64,000 nt of DNA, taken from NCBI RefSeq assembly GCF_002899675.1, contig NZ_PKUU01000019.1, forward strand, positions 1 through 64,000, given 5' to 3'. Shown here one piece after another: positions 1 through 8,501 of the stretch. The notes beneath the pieces are model-generated. The model was given only the letters and a program-made list of their open reading frames with translations, was not told where the DNA came from and made no database searches. The stretch is from Clostridium sp. chh4-2 (GTDB lineage: Bacteria > Bacillota > Clostridia > Lachnospirales > Lachnospiraceae). The translations under genes and the position numbers were made by a program. Position 1 is the first letter of the stretch. Each line of letters starts with the position of its first letter.

Positions 1-742
1 GGGGCGCTTAGAAACTGATTCGGAATTCAGTTTCTACCTGTCTCTTTCTGTACTTGCGTGTCTAAGAATCACTAAAGGGGTTCCATACGATCCCAATTGT
101 CCTTTTTTCATTCTCCCCCACCCGGGTTCCCGTAAAGACCGCCTCTCCCTTCCTCGCATCTCGATTCCGGGCTGGTTTTCGCTGGCCTGGTTAAAAACAA
201 TATTGGTGCGTAGGTATTTATGTAGAATTACATTTACATGGATCATGAAGGGATTTTCTGAAATGCCTTCAGGTTTTACTTTAAACGTCAAGGCATTTCA
301 CAAAAAGACCTCACCCTTTACATTAAATCATGAAGGCATTTCTGAAAAAGACTTCACGGTTGATGTAAAAACTTACTCACTACTCCACCAAATCTTTTTT
401 ATCCTCAGCTAGCCAAGCAACAGCCGGAAAGAAGGGGAAGCCCAGGCGGGCGGCGAAAGTAATCGGCGAAATGGGATCGTATGGAACCCCTTAGAAGTAC
501 TTAGATTCGCAAGGATAAAAAGAGACAGGTAGAAACTGAATTCCGAATCAGGTTCTAAGCGCCCCTTGAGCAGTGAAGTCATAAGGAGTTCACTGCGAAT
601 GGGCGCGGTCCTGTCTCTTTTTGTCCTTGCGGGTCTTAGTACATCTTAGGGGCGAATCCCGAATCCCATTTCGCCGATTACTTTCGCCGCCCGCCTGGGC
701 TTCCCCTTCTTTCCGGCGTACCTTAGTCCACTAAATAAAGAT
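1..742. repeat. Composite palindromic element, copy A (left part outside window)
   Basis: This gene-free stretch is one member of a family also seen at 17783-20312, 35702-36660 and, as a miniature, 41474-41634. Positions 1-175 are the right half of a long-armed unit whose left half lies before the window; it includes a head hairpin at 9-36. Positions about 176-423 are a linker with nested short inverted repeats built from TGAAGGCATTTC-like words. Positions 424-716 are a second complete cloverleaf-like unit. A tail (CTTAGTCCACTAAATAAAG) runs to about 740 and abuts the TAA stop of the LysR gene at 743. Short ORFs here have no homology I recognise and follow the palindrome, so I treat them as chance. 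Function is unknown; a convergent terminator or a mobile intergenic repeat are the leading ideas. Confidence 0.85.
424..716. repeat. 293-nt cloverleaf unit A-R with perfect 54-bp arms
   Basis: Arms 424-477 and 663-716 are perfect reverse complements over 54 bp. Inside them is an asymmetric internal loop (CGTATGGAACCCC on one side, GGGGCGAATCCCGA on the other), then an inner stem, then two head hairpins. One hairpin is the ACTGA/TCAGT type and the other is bounded by GCGCC and contains CAGTGAA/TTCACTG. The same plan recurs in every unit of the family. Confidence 0.85.
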
Positions 743-1645
743 TTACGATCGGAACAAGGGATAATTACGGGCCATCTCAATTAGCCTTATCTCCGGTTTG
801 CTGAGCGGCCTGTCATCCCGGTAGATCACTGCGCTCAGCCTGTGGATTCTGGGCGAAAGCGAAAAATAAGTGATGGGCAGTTCCGGCCTCATGCAGGTGC
901 TGGGAATAAATGCCACGCCAACTTGGTTTGCCACCATATTGGTTACTGTGGTCATGTGATTGACCGAGCAGATAGCATCCGTATTAATATTGCATTCTTT
1001 TAAAAAGCCGCTGGTCGCATTGCTGACCGTAGAGTTTTTTCGGGGCAGAATAAAATTCTCGCCGGAAAAAGCTTCGGACAGCATGGATGATGTCAGGGCT
1101 TTTTTCTTGTTTTCTTCCGTGCAGAAGGGGTGGGAGGAGGGAACTGCGAATAAGATCTCCTCCTGTCCCAGAATTTCGCTGCAGTTTTCAAATTTCTTGA
1201 CTGAAGTGGTGGCCACAAAAGCGATATCGATGCTTTTTTCTTCCAGCAGCTTTTCCGTGGGAGTCAGGTTTCCTTCAAATAATTCCAGACTCACTTCAGG
1301 AAATTCCTTTTTCAGAATAGGAATCAGTTCGGACACCATCTTGAGGGACCAGATGGATGTGGTGGCAACATTGATATGGCCGGAATTGGTGATTTCCGCA
1401 ATGCTGCGGTACAGTTCGTTTTTCATATCCACCATTTTCTGTGCGCAGTCCACGTACATGTTCCCTGCTTTTGTGGGGATCAGTTCTCCTTTTACACGGG
1501 TGAACAGAGGAGTGCCCAATTCCTGCTCCAGTTTGGCCAGGTACTGACTGAGAGAGGGCTGGGATACATAGAGCTTTTCAGCGGCCTTGCGCATGTTTTT
1601 TTCATTTGCAATTTCTATGATATAGGATAGATATCGGGTGTCCAA
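743..1645 (-). CDS. LysR-family regulator of the first ABC/UxuA-like cluster
   Basis: A 300-residue LysR-type transcriptional regulator. Residues about 1-60 form the winged helix-turn-helix (NMRKAAEKLYVSQPSLSQYL), followed by a linker helix and a co-inducer-binding domain from about residue 90. The gene is divergent from the transporter operon that starts at 1833, the usual arrangement for a LysR protein that controls both itself and its neighbour. The 188-bp divergent gap holds an ATTATT/AATAAT inverted repeat (1683-1702) that could be its binding site. It is a clear paralogue of the LysR gene at 9990-10916, which has the same position in the second cluster. The inducer cannot be read from sequence. 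Its TAA stop touches palindromic element A. Confidence 0.93.
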   Translation of the reverse strand: MDTRYLSYIIEIANEKNMRKAAEKLYVSQPSLSQYLAKLEQELGTPLFTRVKGELIPTKAGNMYVDCAQKMVDMKNELYRSIAEITNSGHINVATTSIWSLKMVSELIPILKKEFPEVSLELFEGNLTPTEKLLEEKSIDIAFVATTSVKKFENCSEILGQEEILFAVPSSHPFCTEENKKKALTSSMLSEAFSGENFILPRKNSTVSNATSGFLKECNINTDAICSVNHMTTVTNMVANQVGVAFIPSTCMRPELPITYFSLSPRIHRLSAVIYRDDRPLSKPEIRLIEMARNYPLFRS

Positions 1646-1682
1646 TTTAGGAGTCCTTTCTTTCGATGTTTAATAGGCGTGG

Positions 1683-1738
1683 ATTATTAAAACGATAATA
1701 ATTGCCAATTGGTGAATTTCACGTCGCTATAGTATAAT
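1683..1738 (+). promoter_or_regulatory. LysR-box-like inverted repeat and sigma-A promoter of cluster 1
   Basis: ATTATT (1683-1688) and AATAAT (1697-1702) form an inverted repeat with an 8-nt spacer, and CCAATTGG (1705-1712) is a perfect palindrome. A -35-like TTGGTG (1709-1714) and -10 TATAAT (1733-1738) are 18 nt apart and read toward the permease gene. Assignment to the LysR protein is inferred from position. Confidence 0.6.
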
Positions 1739-1832
1739 GAGCCTATGAAAGTTGTGCATCTTGTATATAGGTAATTTATATTATATCAATCTGCATAAAA
1801 AAAGCAATAGCATAGAAACGGGAGGAGTTAAA

Positions 1833-2777
1833 ATGGGGCATTACATAGTCAAACGCGTGGGCCAGATGGCAGTGATTTTATTGCTGATTTCAATCTTTGT
1901 TTTTCTGCTCATGTCATTTATACCAGGAGATCCGGTTTATGCGATGATGGGGGAAGAAGTTTCCCAGGAAGAATACGACCGGGTTTATCATGAACTGGAA
2001 TTGGACAAACCGGTGATGGTGCGGTACGTCAGCTGGCTGACAAAGGCATTTCGCGGAAATCTGGGCCAGTCCACCCAGTTTCATAAGCCGACGGTGGACG
2101 TGCTTTCAGAGCGGGTTCCCGTCACTTTATATCTGTCGTTTATTGCATTCATTATCAGCGTTCCTCTTGGAATCCTGTTTGGGGTTATCAGCGCGGTATT
2201 CCGCGGAAAGGCGGCGGATAACGTGGTGACGCTTTTGGCAAATATCACGGCCTGTCTGCCTCAGTTCTGGATCGGAGTGCTGGTGATGTATGTATTTTCC
2301 TTAAAGCTGGGCTGGCTTCCTTCCTATGGATTTACATTTCCGTGGGACGATTTTTCGGCCAGCATGCGCCAGACGGCCATGCCGCTGTTCTGCCTGGCAT
2401 TGGGAGGAATTGCTACCACCACGAGACAGACAAGATCCAGCATGTTGGAAGTGATCCGGCAGGATTATGTGAGAACGGCCAGGTCAAAAGGTCTGACGGA
2501 AAAGAAAGTCATCTTCGTTCACGCGCTGAAAAATGGACTGATTCCTGTTATCACCATTCTCGGCATGAGATTGGGCGCTATGCTGGGCGGCTCCATGTTT
2601 GTGGAATCCGTATTCTCCATTCCGGGCATGGGCTCTCTGTTCGTAAAAGCCATTACGTCCAGGGATATGCCGGTGGTTCAGGCCTGTGTGCTGATTACCG
2701 CGGTAGTTGCCTGTGCGGTGAACCTTTTAACAGACATTTTATATGCGGTGGTAGACCCGCGTATCCGGGTGGAATAG
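1833..2777 (+). CDS. Opp/Dpp-type ABC transporter permease, DppB-like (cluster 1)
   Basis: A 314-residue inner-membrane permease of the peptide/nickel ABC family (binding-protein-dependent transport inner membrane component). It has an N-terminal membrane helix (VILLLISIFVFLLMSFIPGDP) and about six predicted helices. The EAA loop that contacts the ATPase is visible at DYVRTARSKGLTEKKVIFVHALKNG. I start it at ATG 1833, eight bases after a GGGAGGAG ribosome site, rather than at the upstream in-frame ATG 1752, which lies just behind the promoter and has no ribosome site. It is first in an apparent operon with the second permease, fused ATPase and binding protein. The gene at 11212 is a close paralogue, nearly residue for residue over long stretches. 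Confidence 0.94.
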   Translation: MGHYIVKRVGQMAVILLLISIFVFLLMSFIPGDPVYAMMGEEVSQEEYDRVYHELELDKPVMVRYVSWLTKAFRGNLGQSTQFHKPTVDVLSERVPVTLYLSFIAFIISVPLGILFGVISAVFRGKAADNVVTLLANITACLPQFWIGVLVMYVFSLKLGWLPSYGFTFPWDDFSASMRQTAMPLFCLALGGIATTTRQTRSSMLEVIRQDYVRTARSKGLTEKKVIFVHALKNGLIPVITILGMRLGAMLGGSMFVESVFSIPGMGSLFVKAITSRDMPVVQACVLITAVVACAVNLLTDILYAVVDPRIRVE

Positions 2778-2819
2778 ATTGGTGAGGAAAGCCGTGGTGC
2801 GGCGGAATGAGAGGAAAAG

Positions 2820-3680
2820 ATGGGCAAAAGCAGATATGATAAACTATTAAAATTTACCAGAACACTTTTTTCCAGAAAAATAGTGTCGTTCAGCGGATTT
2901 TTTATCCTGCTGTTCCTTGTGATAGCGGTGTTCGCACCGGTTGTTGCGCCTTATGATCCTGACTTTGCGGATTTTGCGGCTTATCTTCAGGGGCCGTCCA
3001 GCCTGCATTTTCTGGGAACGGATTCCTATGGGCGGGATGTTTTAAGCAGAATAATTTACGGAACCAGGGTCAGCCTGATTATCGGCGTGCTGGCGGTTGT
3101 GGTCGCCTGTGCGGTAGGCACCTTTTTCGGCATGGTGGCCGGATATTTCGGCGGTCTGGTGGATGATGTGATCAACCGTCTTACCGAGGCCATCCGCGCG
3201 ATTCCTCAAGTAGTGCTGGCCATGGCGTTAACAGCAGTTTTCGGAGGCGGAATCAGAAACTTGGCATTGATTCTTGGAATTTCATCCATGGCAGGATATG
3301 TGAGAATGATGAGGGGACAGGTACTTTCCATAAGAGAGTCCGACTACATTATGGCGGCGAAATTGCAGGGAAATAAGAACTTTCAGCTGATGTTTAAACA
3401 CATTCTGCCCAACAGCATTTCCCCGATCATTGTAATGATGACCCAGCAGGTAGGCAATACTATCCTGTCTGAGGCGGGCCTTAGCTTTTTAGGACTTGGA
3501 ATCAGCGCGCCTACCGCATCCTGGGGCAGCATGGTCAGCGAGGGGCGCATGTTCCTTCTCCAGAATCCTGTATTTGCGCTGACTCCCGGCATCTGCGTGG
3601 CGGTTTTGGTTATCAGCCTGAATATGTTCGGCGACGGCATAAGAGATGCGCTGGACCCGAGGCTTCGCGGGGAGATTTAA
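2820..3680 (+). CDS. Opp/Dpp-type ABC transporter permease, DppC-like (cluster 1)
   Basis: A 286-residue second permease subunit. The N-terminal OppC_N-type segment (a membrane helix followed by FAPVVAPYDP and LGTDSYGRDVLSRI) is diagnostic of DppC/OppC proteins. The EAA-type loop appears as ESDYIMAAKLQGN with the following KHILPNSISPI. About six membrane helices are expected. It lies 42 bp behind the first permease and 49 bp before the fused ATPase, so the three are probably co-transcribed and make one membrane complex. Its paralogue is at 12178-13029. Confidence 0.94.
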   Translation: MGKSRYDKLLKFTRTLFSRKIVSFSGFFILLFLVIAVFAPVVAPYDPDFADFAAYLQGPSSLHFLGTDSYGRDVLSRIIYGTRVSLIIGVLAVVVACAVGTFFGMVAGYFGGLVDDVINRLTEAIRAIPQVVLAMALTAVFGGGIRNLALILGISSMAGYVRMMRGQVLSIRESDYIMAAKLQGNKNFQLMFKHILPNSISPIIVMMTQQVGNTILSEAGLSFLGLGISAPTASWGSMVSEGRMFLLQNPVFALTPGICVAVLVISLNMFGDGIRDALDPRLRGEI

Positions 3681-3729
3681 ACAGCAGTTTTGGATGAAAA
3701 AGCTGCTTATGCGGCAGTAAGGAGTAGAG

Positions 3730-5751
3730 ATGAAACATTTATTAGAGATAAAGGACATCCGCACGTGCTTTCGGACTGATGGGAAGGATGTCCATGCGGT
3801 AGACGGTGTTTCCATGTATCTGGATCCGGGGGAGATTATCGGAATCGTAGGAGAGTCGGGCAGCGGCAAATCGGTGACGATGATGAGCATGCTGCAGCTG
3901 ATTTCTTCTCCGGGCAGGATAACCGGAGGAGAAGTTTACTTAGAGGGCAGCGGCAAAAATATGCTGGACTATGGTGCCAACAGCGAAGAAATGCGCCAGA
4001 TGCGGGGCGGAAAAGTCAGCATGATCTTTCAGGAGCCGATGACGTCCTTAAATCCGGTTCTGACCATCGGATACCAGATTCAGGAAAATATTATGCTTCA
4101 TTTAAAAGTATCGAAAGAAGAGGCAAAAGAACGGACGATTAAGATGCTGAAAATGGTCAACATTCCGGATGCAGAGCAGCGGTTTAACTATTATCCGCAG
4201 CAGTTTTCCGGCGGCATGCGGCAGAGAATCATGATCGCTATGGCCATGTCGTCGGAACCTACCATATTGGTGGCCGACGAAGCGACCACTGCACTGGATG
4301 TTACAACCCAGGCGCAGCTTTTGGAAATGATCCGCGACATTGCGAAAAAGACCAATACGGCTGTCATTATCGTAACTCATAACCTGGGGATTGTGGCCCG
4401 GTTTGCGGAAAGAATCTATGTCATGTATTCGGGAAGCGTGGTTGAAACCACCAATACAAAGGAGCTGTTTGCAGAACCGGAACATCCGTATACCAGAGCA
4501 TTGCTCCGGGCGATTCCAAGGCTGGACGATCCGAAAGACAGAATCCTGATCCCCATCGACGGTCTTCCGCCAAACCCGGCCACCAGGCCGGACTACTGCC
4601 CGTTTTACGACAGATGTGAATACCGGGAAGACCGGTGCAAATGCACCTCTAAGCCTCAGCTGACAGAACTTTCAAAAGGTCATTATGCGGCCTGTCTTCT
4701 GACTGAGGAAGAAAAATGGCATAAAGCGGCGGAAATAGCGGCAAAAGAGATCAAAAAGGCGCCTCAGAGCGTATGTAAAGATGAAAATTGTCTGGAAGTC
4801 AGCGATGTGAAAAAGTATTTTCCGGTATACAAAGGATTGATGAGGAAAAAGGTGGGAGAAGTAAAGGCCATTGAGGACATCACTTTTTCCGTTAAAAAGG
4901 GCGAGACGCTGGGAATTGTAGGGGAAAGCGGCTGCGGAAAGACAACTCTGGCCCGGTGTCTGATGAGGGTTTATGAGCCGGAAGACGGTAAGATACTTTT
5001 TAATGGTACCGATGTGGCAAAATTGAAGGACAAGGAACTGCAGCCTTTCCGGCCAAAGATATCCATGATCTTTCAGGACCCATTTTCGTCCTTAGATCCG
5101 AGGCAGACGGCGGAATCCATTGTGGGAGAGTCATTGAAACTTCACAAGCTGGTGAAGAACAAAGAAGAGTACGATGCCAGGATTGACGAATTATTCCGTA
5201 TCGTAGGGCTTGATCCGGCGTTAAAATACCGGGTGCCCCATGAGTTTTCCGGCGGACAGAGGCAGAGGATCGGCATCGCCAGGGCATTGTCTTCCAATCC
5301 GGATGTGATCATCTGTGATGAGCCGATTTCCGCGCTGGATGTTTCCATTCAGGCGCAGATCATTAACCTGTTGGAAGAACTGCAGGCGAAGCTGGGGCTG
5401 ACCTATCTGTTTATCGCCCATGATCTTGCCGTGGTAAAACATATTAGTGACCGGATATTAGTGATGTATTTGGGACGGGTGGTGGAAATTGCGGACTGCG
5501 GCGAATTGTATGAAAATACGCTTCATCCCTATACGAAAGCCCTTCTTGCGGCGGTGCCGGTGGCTGATCCGGTCATTGAGGAGAGCAGAGAGCGGGTTCC
5601 GATCCGGGGCGAGGTGCCAAGTCTTACAAACCGGCCTAAGGGATGTCCGTTCCACGACCGCTGCGATAAGGCGGCGGACCGGTGCCGGCAGGAGGTTCCA
5701 CAGCTAAAGGATGTGGGAGGGAACCACCAGGTCGCTTGCTTCTATATATAA
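3730..5751 (+). CDS. Fused double ATPase of the Opp/Dpp-type transporter (DppD-DppF fusion, cluster 1)
   Basis: A 673-residue protein with two complete ABC ATPase domains, so one polypeptide replaces the usual DppD and DppF pair (about 320-340 residues each). Domain 1 has Walker A GESGSGKS at 41-48, signature FSGGMRQR and Walker B ILVADEATTALD. Domain 2 begins near residue 355 and has GESGCGKTT, FSGGQRQRIGIARAL and IICDEPISALD. Each ends with the Cys-containing oligopeptide-transporter C-terminal segment (CPFYDRCEYREDRC and CPFHDRCDKAADRC). It powers import by the two permeases just upstream. The same fusion occurs at 13045-15072, so the fusion predates the cluster duplication. Confidence 0.95.
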   Translation: MKHLLEIKDIRTCFRTDGKDVHAVDGVSMYLDPGEIIGIVGESGSGKSVTMMSMLQLISSPGRITGGEVYLEGSGKNMLDYGANSEEMRQMRGGKVSMIFQEPMTSLNPVLTIGYQIQENIMLHLKVSKEEAKERTIKMLKMVNIPDAEQRFNYYPQQFSGGMRQRIMIAMAMSSEPTILVADEATTALDVTTQAQLLEMIRDIAKKTNTAVIIVTHNLGIVARFAERIYVMYSGSVVETTNTKELFAEPEHPYTRALLRAIPRLDDPKDRILIPIDGLPPNPATRPDYCPFYDRCEYREDRCKCTSKPQLTELSKGHYAACLLTEEEKWHKAAEIAAKEIKKAPQSVCKDENCLEVSDVKKYFPVYKGLMRKKVGEVKAIEDITFSVKKGETLGIVGESGCGKTTLARCLMRVYEPEDGKILFNGTDVAKLKDKELQPFRPKISMIFQDPFSSLDPRQTAESIVGESLKLHKLVKNKEEYDARIDELFRIVGLDPALKYRVPHEFSGGQRQRIGIARALSSNPDVIICDEPISALDVSIQAQIINLLEELQAKLGLTYLFIAHDLAVVKHISDRILVMYLGRVVEIADCGELYENTLHPYTKALLAAVPVADPVIEESRERVPIRGEVPSLTNRPKGCPFHDRCDKAADRCRQEVPQLKDVGGNHQVACFYI

Positions 5752-5843
5752 GTAATAAATGATAACTGTTCAGCGGGTCTGCGCATTTACTGCGTTGACC
5801 GTAATAAAACTTAGAACAAATTTAAATAAAGAGGAGGATTATC

Positions 5844-7463
5844 ATGAGAAAGTTAGCAGCAATGGTATTGGCAGGAACAATGCTTTTAGGAAGCATTACA
5901 GGGTGTGGAGGTTCGTCGGGCGGCAGCACAGGAAGTACGGCGGCGCCTCAGACGGAACAGGCTCAGACTCAGGCGGAATCAAAGGCAGGGGACAGCCAGG
6001 AAACGACGGCAGCGCCGGCGGCAGAGCAGAAAGGCGTTAAGATATCCACCATTGAAGGACCGATCACATTATTTCTTCCCCAGTCATCTTCAACCGGCGA
6101 CCGCTGGTTTGCTTCACCGGCTGTGGAATCCTTGGGAAGGCTGGCAGAGGACGGAACCACACAGCCGTGGCTGGCAGAAGAATTTATCACCGATCCGGAT
6201 GCTCTGACATTTACAATTAAGCTGAGAGACGGCATTAAATTCCATGACGGAAGCGTATGCGATGCGGAGGCGGTTGCATGGAACATTGAGCAGTACATAA
6301 AAAACGGTAAGAGCGCTGAAATCGACAATCCGAAAGAAGTTACCGTGGATGACAATCTGACGGTAACCGTTCATTATGACGAGTGGGCGAATAACTGGGA
6401 TACCGTATTGGGCGAGATCTATATTCTCTCCAAAGACGCTTATGAGAAAAATGGAGAAGAGTGGTGCAAAATCAACTGCGTGGGAACCGGACCATTTGTT
6501 TTTGACAACTATGTAGCCGGAAGCTCGCTGAAATTTGTCAAGAACCCGGAATACCGGATTGAAGGACAGCCCTATGTGGATTCCGTTGAATTTGTTGTGA
6601 TTCCGGATACCAACACACAGGTTTCCGCTTTCTTAAACGGTGAAGTCGATATCCTTAATACCATCGACGGTACGGTTATTCAGACGGTTATGGCAGCAGG
6701 ATTTGAAAATGTAGGCCGTGAGTCGGCTAATATGGCAAACTTAAAATACGTGTTATTTAACAGCAAAAACCCGGAACATCCTACCGGAGATCTGAAAGTG
6801 AGACAGGCGATCATGCACTGCATCGACTGGGAAAATGTGGCGAAAGCATTGTCCGGCGGTTTAGGAGAAGCTTCCAACCAGTTTGCAACAAAAGATTCCT
6901 GGGCATACAGTCCGGATGCAAAATTCTATGAATACGACGTGGAACTGGCAAAACAGATGCTTACAGAAGCAGGATATCCGGATGGATTTGAAACAAAGAT
7001 CTATACAATTGCCAGGGACAACGACACCGCAGTTGCACTTCAGGCAGCTTTGGCACAGATCAACATCAAAGCCAGTGTGGAAACTGTGGACAACTCAGTT
7101 ATGGCCGGAATGCAGAAGGAAGACGATATTGACGGTATTGTAATCGGAAAAGGCGCAGGCCAGATGGATTTCACCAATAACTATATCCGCCTGTATTCTT
7201 CCCAGGGAATCAAAAATCACGGCATCATGCTCCGCCCAAAAGAATATGAAGACGCTTTATTCGGAGCAAGAGCGGCTAAAACACTGGAAGAAAAGAAAGA
7301 ACTGCTTCAGCAGGCGTCCAAAATGCTGGTGGAAGATTATGTGATGCTGTTCCCGATGAGCGTATTATACAACTATTCATTCAGCCAGCACGGCCTTGTG
7401 GATACAGGCATGTATTATGTCAGCCTGACACAGTGGACGCCGGAAACAATGCACTGGCAGTAA
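5844..7463 (+). CDS. Lipoprotein solute-binding protein, SBP_bac_5 family (cluster 1)
   Basis: A 539-residue extracellular binding protein of the peptide/opine family (SBP family 5). The N-terminus is a lipoprotein signal (MRKLAAMVLAGTMLLGS) with lipobox ITGC, so it is probably anchored outside the membrane. A Gly/Ser/Ala/Gln/Thr-rich tether runs to about residue 65. The family signature region is visible around TFTIKLRDGIKFHDGS and further on VRQAIMHCIDWENVA. The ligand is not known from sequence. Members of this family in Firmicutes carry peptides, nickel and also oligosaccharides, and the UxuA-like enzyme next door makes a sugar-acid ligand possible. The paralogue is at 15136-16773. Confidence 0.93.
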   Translation: MRKLAAMVLAGTMLLGSITGCGGSSGGSTGSTAAPQTEQAQTQAESKAGDSQETTAAPAAEQKGVKISTIEGPITLFLPQSSSTGDRWFASPAVESLGRLAEDGTTQPWLAEEFITDPDALTFTIKLRDGIKFHDGSVCDAEAVAWNIEQYIKNGKSAEIDNPKEVTVDDNLTVTVHYDEWANNWDTVLGEIYILSKDAYEKNGEEWCKINCVGTGPFVFDNYVAGSSLKFVKNPEYRIEGQPYVDSVEFVVIPDTNTQVSAFLNGEVDILNTIDGTVIQTVMAAGFENVGRESANMANLKYVLFNSKNPEHPTGDLKVRQAIMHCIDWENVAKALSGGLGEASNQFATKDSWAYSPDAKFYEYDVELAKQMLTEAGYPDGFETKIYTIARDNDTAVALQAALAQINIKASVETVDNSVMAGMQKEDDIDGIVIGKGAGQMDFTNNYIRLYSSQGIKNHGIMLRPKEYEDALFGARAAKTLEEKKELLQQASKMLVEDYVMLFPMSVLYNYSFSQHGLVDTGMYYVSLTQWTPETMHWQ

Positions 7464-7474
7464 GGAGAAGAAAA

Positions 7475-8458
7475 ATGCTTGGAAATAAAATTCGCGTACA
7501 GCATAAAGTGGAATCAGACTATACGGATGAACAGCTGCTGTTTTTAAAACAGATGGGAATCCAGTACGTTTATGCCATGTTTAAAGATGAACACACGGAC
7601 TATGATTCTGTGATGTTCTTCATGGACCGCCTCCGCAAATTCGGTTTAACGGCCACAGACGGAGGAAACACCAATATCTATAAAAGCCCCGAAATCCACC
7701 TGGGGCTTCCAGGGCGGGATGAGGCCATCGAACGGTATAACAATTTCAACCGCATTCTGGGAAAGGCCGGAATCCCGGTGGTATACATGACTTGGGAACC
7801 GAACCAGGTTTTGACCACCTGCTTTGGGGTGGGAGATCACACCAGAGAGGCCATCGGCCGGATTGTGGACATTGAGGAACTGAAAACCCACCCATACAGC
7901 CATGGCAGGCTTTATACGAAGGAAGAAATGTGGGAGAACTTCAAATACTGGCTGGACCGGGTTCTGCCGGTATGCGAGGAAGCCAATGTGAAAATTGCCC
8001 TCCATCCCAATGATCCGCCGGTAGACTGTCTGTGGGGAATTTCCAATCTGATCACTTCCTCAGAAGACTATAAACACGCGTTTGAACTGGCAGGAAACAG
8101 CCCTTATCTGGGAATGAAGATGTGTATGGGCTGCTGGCTGGAAGGCGGAGAGCATTTTGGCAATCTGCTGGAGGATATTGACTATTTTGCAAAAGAAAAG
8201 AAGATCCTGATCGTTCATTTCAGAAATGTGAGCGCAACGGTTCCATATTTTGAAGAAACGCTTTTGGAAGACGGCTATATGAATATGTATCATGCGATGA
8301 AACAGCTGGTCAAAAATGATTATGACGGAACCATCCATGTTGACCATGTGCCGGTTTATGTGGAATCCTGCGGCGGCGTTTCCTCCTCATTTGCATATTC
8401 CAACGGATATATGAAAGCGCTTTTAAACTGTGCCGTTGAAGAGGTAAATAAAGCTTAA
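7475..8458 (+). CDS. Mannonate dehydratase-like (UxuA family) TIM-barrel enzyme (cluster 1)
   Basis: A 327-residue protein of the UxuA/xylose-isomerase-like TIM-barrel superfamily. Known UxuA proteins dehydrate D-mannonate to 2-keto-3-deoxygluconate in glucuronate breakdown, with a metal held by His, Cys, His and Asp. Candidates for all four are visible: ALHPND, LGMKMCMGCW, IVHFRNV and HVDHVP. It is shorter than typical UxuA (about 350-400 residues), so a related substrate is possible. The start is ATG 7475, preceded by TAAGGAG, which overlaps the binding-protein stop; the 12-bp spacing implies translational coupling. It is paralogous to 16802-17782. Confidence 0.85.
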   Translation: MLGNKIRVQHKVESDYTDEQLLFLKQMGIQYVYAMFKDEHTDYDSVMFFMDRLRKFGLTATDGGNTNIYKSPEIHLGLPGRDEAIERYNNFNRILGKAGIPVVYMTWEPNQVLTTCFGVGDHTREAIGRIVDIEELKTHPYSHGRLYTKEEMWENFKYWLDRVLPVCEEANVKIALHPNDPPVDCLWGISNLITSSEDYKHAFELAGNSPYLGMKMCMGCWLEGGEHFGNLLEDIDYFAKEKKILIVHFRNVSATVPYFEETLLEDGYMNMYHAMKQLVKNDYDGTIHVDHVPVYVESCGGVSSSFAYSNGYMKALLNCAVEEVNKA

Positions 8459-8501
8459 AATCATGTTAGGCTGCAGCAGCTTTTGCAGATTGTGAGGAAA
8501 G

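Noticed and set aside
34-412. Short ORFs at 34-291 (minus) and 203-412 (plus), and a similar pair at 35902-36209 and 18165-18488
   Set aside because: They lie in palindromic elements; their similarity comes from the repeat and their frames are not kept apart from it. No ribosome sites.
960-1547. 195-codon ORF antisense to the LysR gene
   Set aside because: It is the shadow of a well-supported LysR gene and has no recognisable domain.
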